Under the pieces are notes generated by a model, which did no database searches, was not told the DNA's origin, and saw only the letters and a list, made by a program, of their open reading frames with translations. A stretch of 64,000 nucleotides of DNA from Shimazuella kribbensis DSM 45090 (GTDB lineage: Bacteria > Bacillota > Bacilli > Thermoactinomycetales > Thermoactinomycetaceae), in contig NZ_ATZF01000017.1 of NCBI RefSeq assembly GCF_000428065.1, positions 20,328 through 84,327 of the forward strand. The letters are read 5' to 3'. The position numbers and the translations under genes are program-made. This document shows, in pieces, positions 62,865 to 64,000 of the stretch. How positions within the stretch are numbered: the stretch's first letter is position 1; the number at the start of each line of letters is the position of its first letter.

Positions 62865-63461
62865 TTGGGGGAGGGTGTTCAGAGAAAAACGAAAAAACGC
62901 GAAAACATCTTACAAGCAGCTGAGCGATTGTTTTTACAAAAAGGAATACGCTCTGTATCGATTGAAGAGATTGCCAAGGGAGCAAAAGCTAGCAAAACTA
63001 CTTTATACAAATACTTTGCTGACAAACAAGAAATATTAGAAGCTTTTTTACAAGATATCTCACAATCTGTCTTGGAGAGGTTGGAGGGAATTTATGAAAA
63101 AGGTACAAAAAATGGACTAACAAGAGAAGACTTTTTAGATATATTTGATGTAGAACAGTATAGCTACTTCTTTCAGTCCAGTTTTACTACTGAATTAGTT
63201 AGTGAATTTCCCAGCAGTGTGGAGAAGTTATATGGGTGGATGCAGGGGCGCTTAATTCCACTTTTTCATGAATTAGTAGATATGGCAAAAGAACAAGGAA
63301 TCGTTCGAAAAGAAGTGGATACAGAAATATTAATAACGTACTCGCTACTAATGAGAAGAAATTTTACGGAAACCCCTCAGATTCCATCTCATATGAGCAT
63401 GAAAGAATTTACACAAAAGTTTTATGATCTTTATCTTCATGGTGTAGTAGAAAGAGATTAG
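62865..63461 (+). CDS. TetR-family regulator
   Basis: 198 aa from a TTG at 62865, 10 bases after AGGAGG; a TTG at 62856 lies too close to the site. N-terminal helix-turn-helix ILQAAERLFLQKGIRSVSIEEIAKGAKASKTTLYKYFADKQEILEAFL. The C-terminal ligand domain is variable. Probably represses the ABC exporter genes upstream through TGAACGA motifs at 60148-60208. Confidence 0.92.
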   Translation: MGEGVQRKTKKRENILQAAERLFLQKGIRSVSIEEIAKGAKASKTTLYKYFADKQEILEAFLQDISQSVLERLEGIYEKGTKNGLTREDFLDIFDVEQYSYFFQSSFTTELVSEFPSSVEKLYGWMQGRLIPLFHELVDMAKEQGIVRKEVDTEILITYSLLMRRNFTETPQIPSHMSMKEFTQKFYDLYLHGVVERD

Positions 63462-63481
63462 GTAAAGTCTAGTTTGTAGAG

Positions 63482-63515
63482 AGAAAAGCGATTGTCTGAA
63501 GACAGGGCTTTTCTT
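63482..63515 (+). terminator. Terminator of the ABC/TetR operon
   Basis: GAAAAGC pairs with GCTTTTC, with inner TGTC/GACA, followed by TTTTCGTTTTT. Confidence 0.75.
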
Positions 63516-63679
63516 TTCGTTTTTCAACCAGTAACAGAGATCTTTTAAAATCAAAGATTTTTCTCTTTTATAGGCAGATATATCACGAGAGAACAAATAA
63601 AAAAAGCAATGGCAAGTAAAAATATAAAGGTAAAGAATAAGTAATGATAGTTATGGATAAACTATTTTTAAAAAAAGTG
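63516..63679. other. Intergenic region before the rRNA operon
   Basis: About 165 bases, AT-rich, with an A-rich run just upstream of the rRNA -35 that could act as an UP element. No gene is seen. Confidence 0.5.
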
Positions 63680-63709
63680 TTGACTTTAGATAATCACCCA
63701 TGCTATATT
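63680..63709 (+). promoter_or_regulatory. rRNA operon promoter
   Basis: TTGACT (63680-63685), an 18-base spacer, TATATT (63704-63709), with an AAAAAA run before the -35. Confidence 0.75.
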
Positions 63710-63714
63710 ATTAC

Positions 63715-63843
63715 TTGTCGCCGCGACAATGCGGATGACGCAAGAAAAACAGAAGTTGTTCCTTGAAAACTGAAGAGTGAGATCACAAACCTGTTAATTT
63801 TTTTAACAAGCTAGCAATAGCAAATGAGCAAGACAAGCTTTCT
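63715..63843 (+). promoter_or_regulatory. 16S leader with 5' hairpin and boxA
   Basis: TTGTCGC/GCGACAA (63715-63729) is a 7-bp hairpin at the start of the transcript. TGTTCCTTGAAAACT (63757-63771) resembles the boxA-like antitermination sequence seen before Bacillus 16S genes. Confidence 0.65.
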
Positions 63844-64000
63844 AACATGGAGAGTTTGATCCTGGCTCAGGACGAACGCTGGCGGCGTGCCTAATACATG
63901 CAAGTCGAGCGAGGAACTTCGGTTCCTAGCGGCGAACGGGTGAGTAACACGTGGGCAACCTGCCCTCAAGCCTGGGATAACTCCGGGAAACCGGGGCTAA
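63844..64000 (+). rRNA. 16S ribosomal RNA, 5' part
   Basis: The universal start AGAGTTTGATCCTGGCTCAG is at 63851. Firmicute text follows, such as AACGCTGGCGGCGTGCC and GCGAACGGGTGAGTAACACG. The gene runs off the right edge. Its position after ygzB matches rrnD in B. subtilis. Confidence 0.98.

Noticed and set aside
1..64000. CRISPR arrays, tRNA genes and intact insertion sequences
   Set aside because: I found no regularly spaced repeats, no cloverleaf with CCA-type ends and no transposase frames in the window.

Overview
The window looks like chromosomal DNA of a low-G+C, spore-forming member of the Bacillales. Supporting signs are strong AGGAGG-type ribosome binding sites, sigma-A promoters, CodY, a proline T-box leader, two Spo0M proteins, GerP-like spore germination proteins, a caa3-type cytochrome oxidase operon, PerR/YgzB and a 16S rRNA start at the right edge. 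The gene content and 16S start would suit the Thermoactinomycetaceae, but that placement is inference.

From memory, a backbone runs in the same order as the Bacillus subtilis yfhP to rrnD stretch: yfhP, mutY, ygaC, a second hemL (gsaB), bcp (ygaF), perR, ygzB, then 16S rRNA. Accessory blocks sit between these markers.

Layout: (1) 1-5.7 kb: the end of an O-antigen-ligase-type polymerase, a LysM-3D wall protein, small unknown proteins, YdeI and VOC proteins, and a large unknown membrane protein. (2) 5.8-10.1 kb: the arginine operon argC-argJ-argB-argD on the minus strand, with a clear promoter that fixes a TTG start for argC. (3) 10.3-17.8 kb: a DUF4309-like secreted protein, two EthD-like paralogues, an MscS channel, YfhP, MutY, a VanW protein and a membrane protein. 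(4) 17.8-21.7 kb: proline T-box and proC, a hairpin-rich non-coding stretch, YgaC, signal peptidase I and CodY. (5) 21.7-27.6 kb: ctaB-C-D-E-F and ctaM. (6) 27.6-31 kb: an MFS exporter behind a two-operator promoter, an eroded copy of the ctaF/ctaM ends, and three small membrane proteins of unknown function. (7) 31.3-36.9 kb: a compact natural-product cluster of a fatty acyl-AMP ligase, an ACP-KS-AT-ACP polyketide synthase and a type II thioesterase. (8) 37-40.4 kb: hemL/gsaB and an MFS protein whose reading frame is interrupted near its end. (9) 40.4-46.5 kb: a candidate small RNA, a pseudokinase/coiled-coil protein, two Spo0M paralogues and a broken SDR gene. (10) 46.8-50.8 kb: a Fur-controlled efeM-efeB-efeU iron uptake operon. 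(11) 50.9-53.5 kb: an ABC-2 transporter. (12) 53.5-55.5 kb: GerP-like and Hsp20 genes and an AhpD-like protein. (13) 55.7-58.5 kb: bcp, a methyltransferase, nth, perR and ygzB. (14) 58.6-63.5 kb: a MATE exporter and an ABC exporter with its TetR regulator. (15) 63.7 kb to the end: rRNA promoter, leader and 16S start.

The least explained parts are the small polyketide cluster, the pseudokinase/Spo0M group, the hairpin-rich region after proC, the three-gene membrane cluster and the orphan terminated RNAs before 41.2 kb and before ctaB. No tools were used. Family names come from reading motifs, and base counts and pairings were done by eye.
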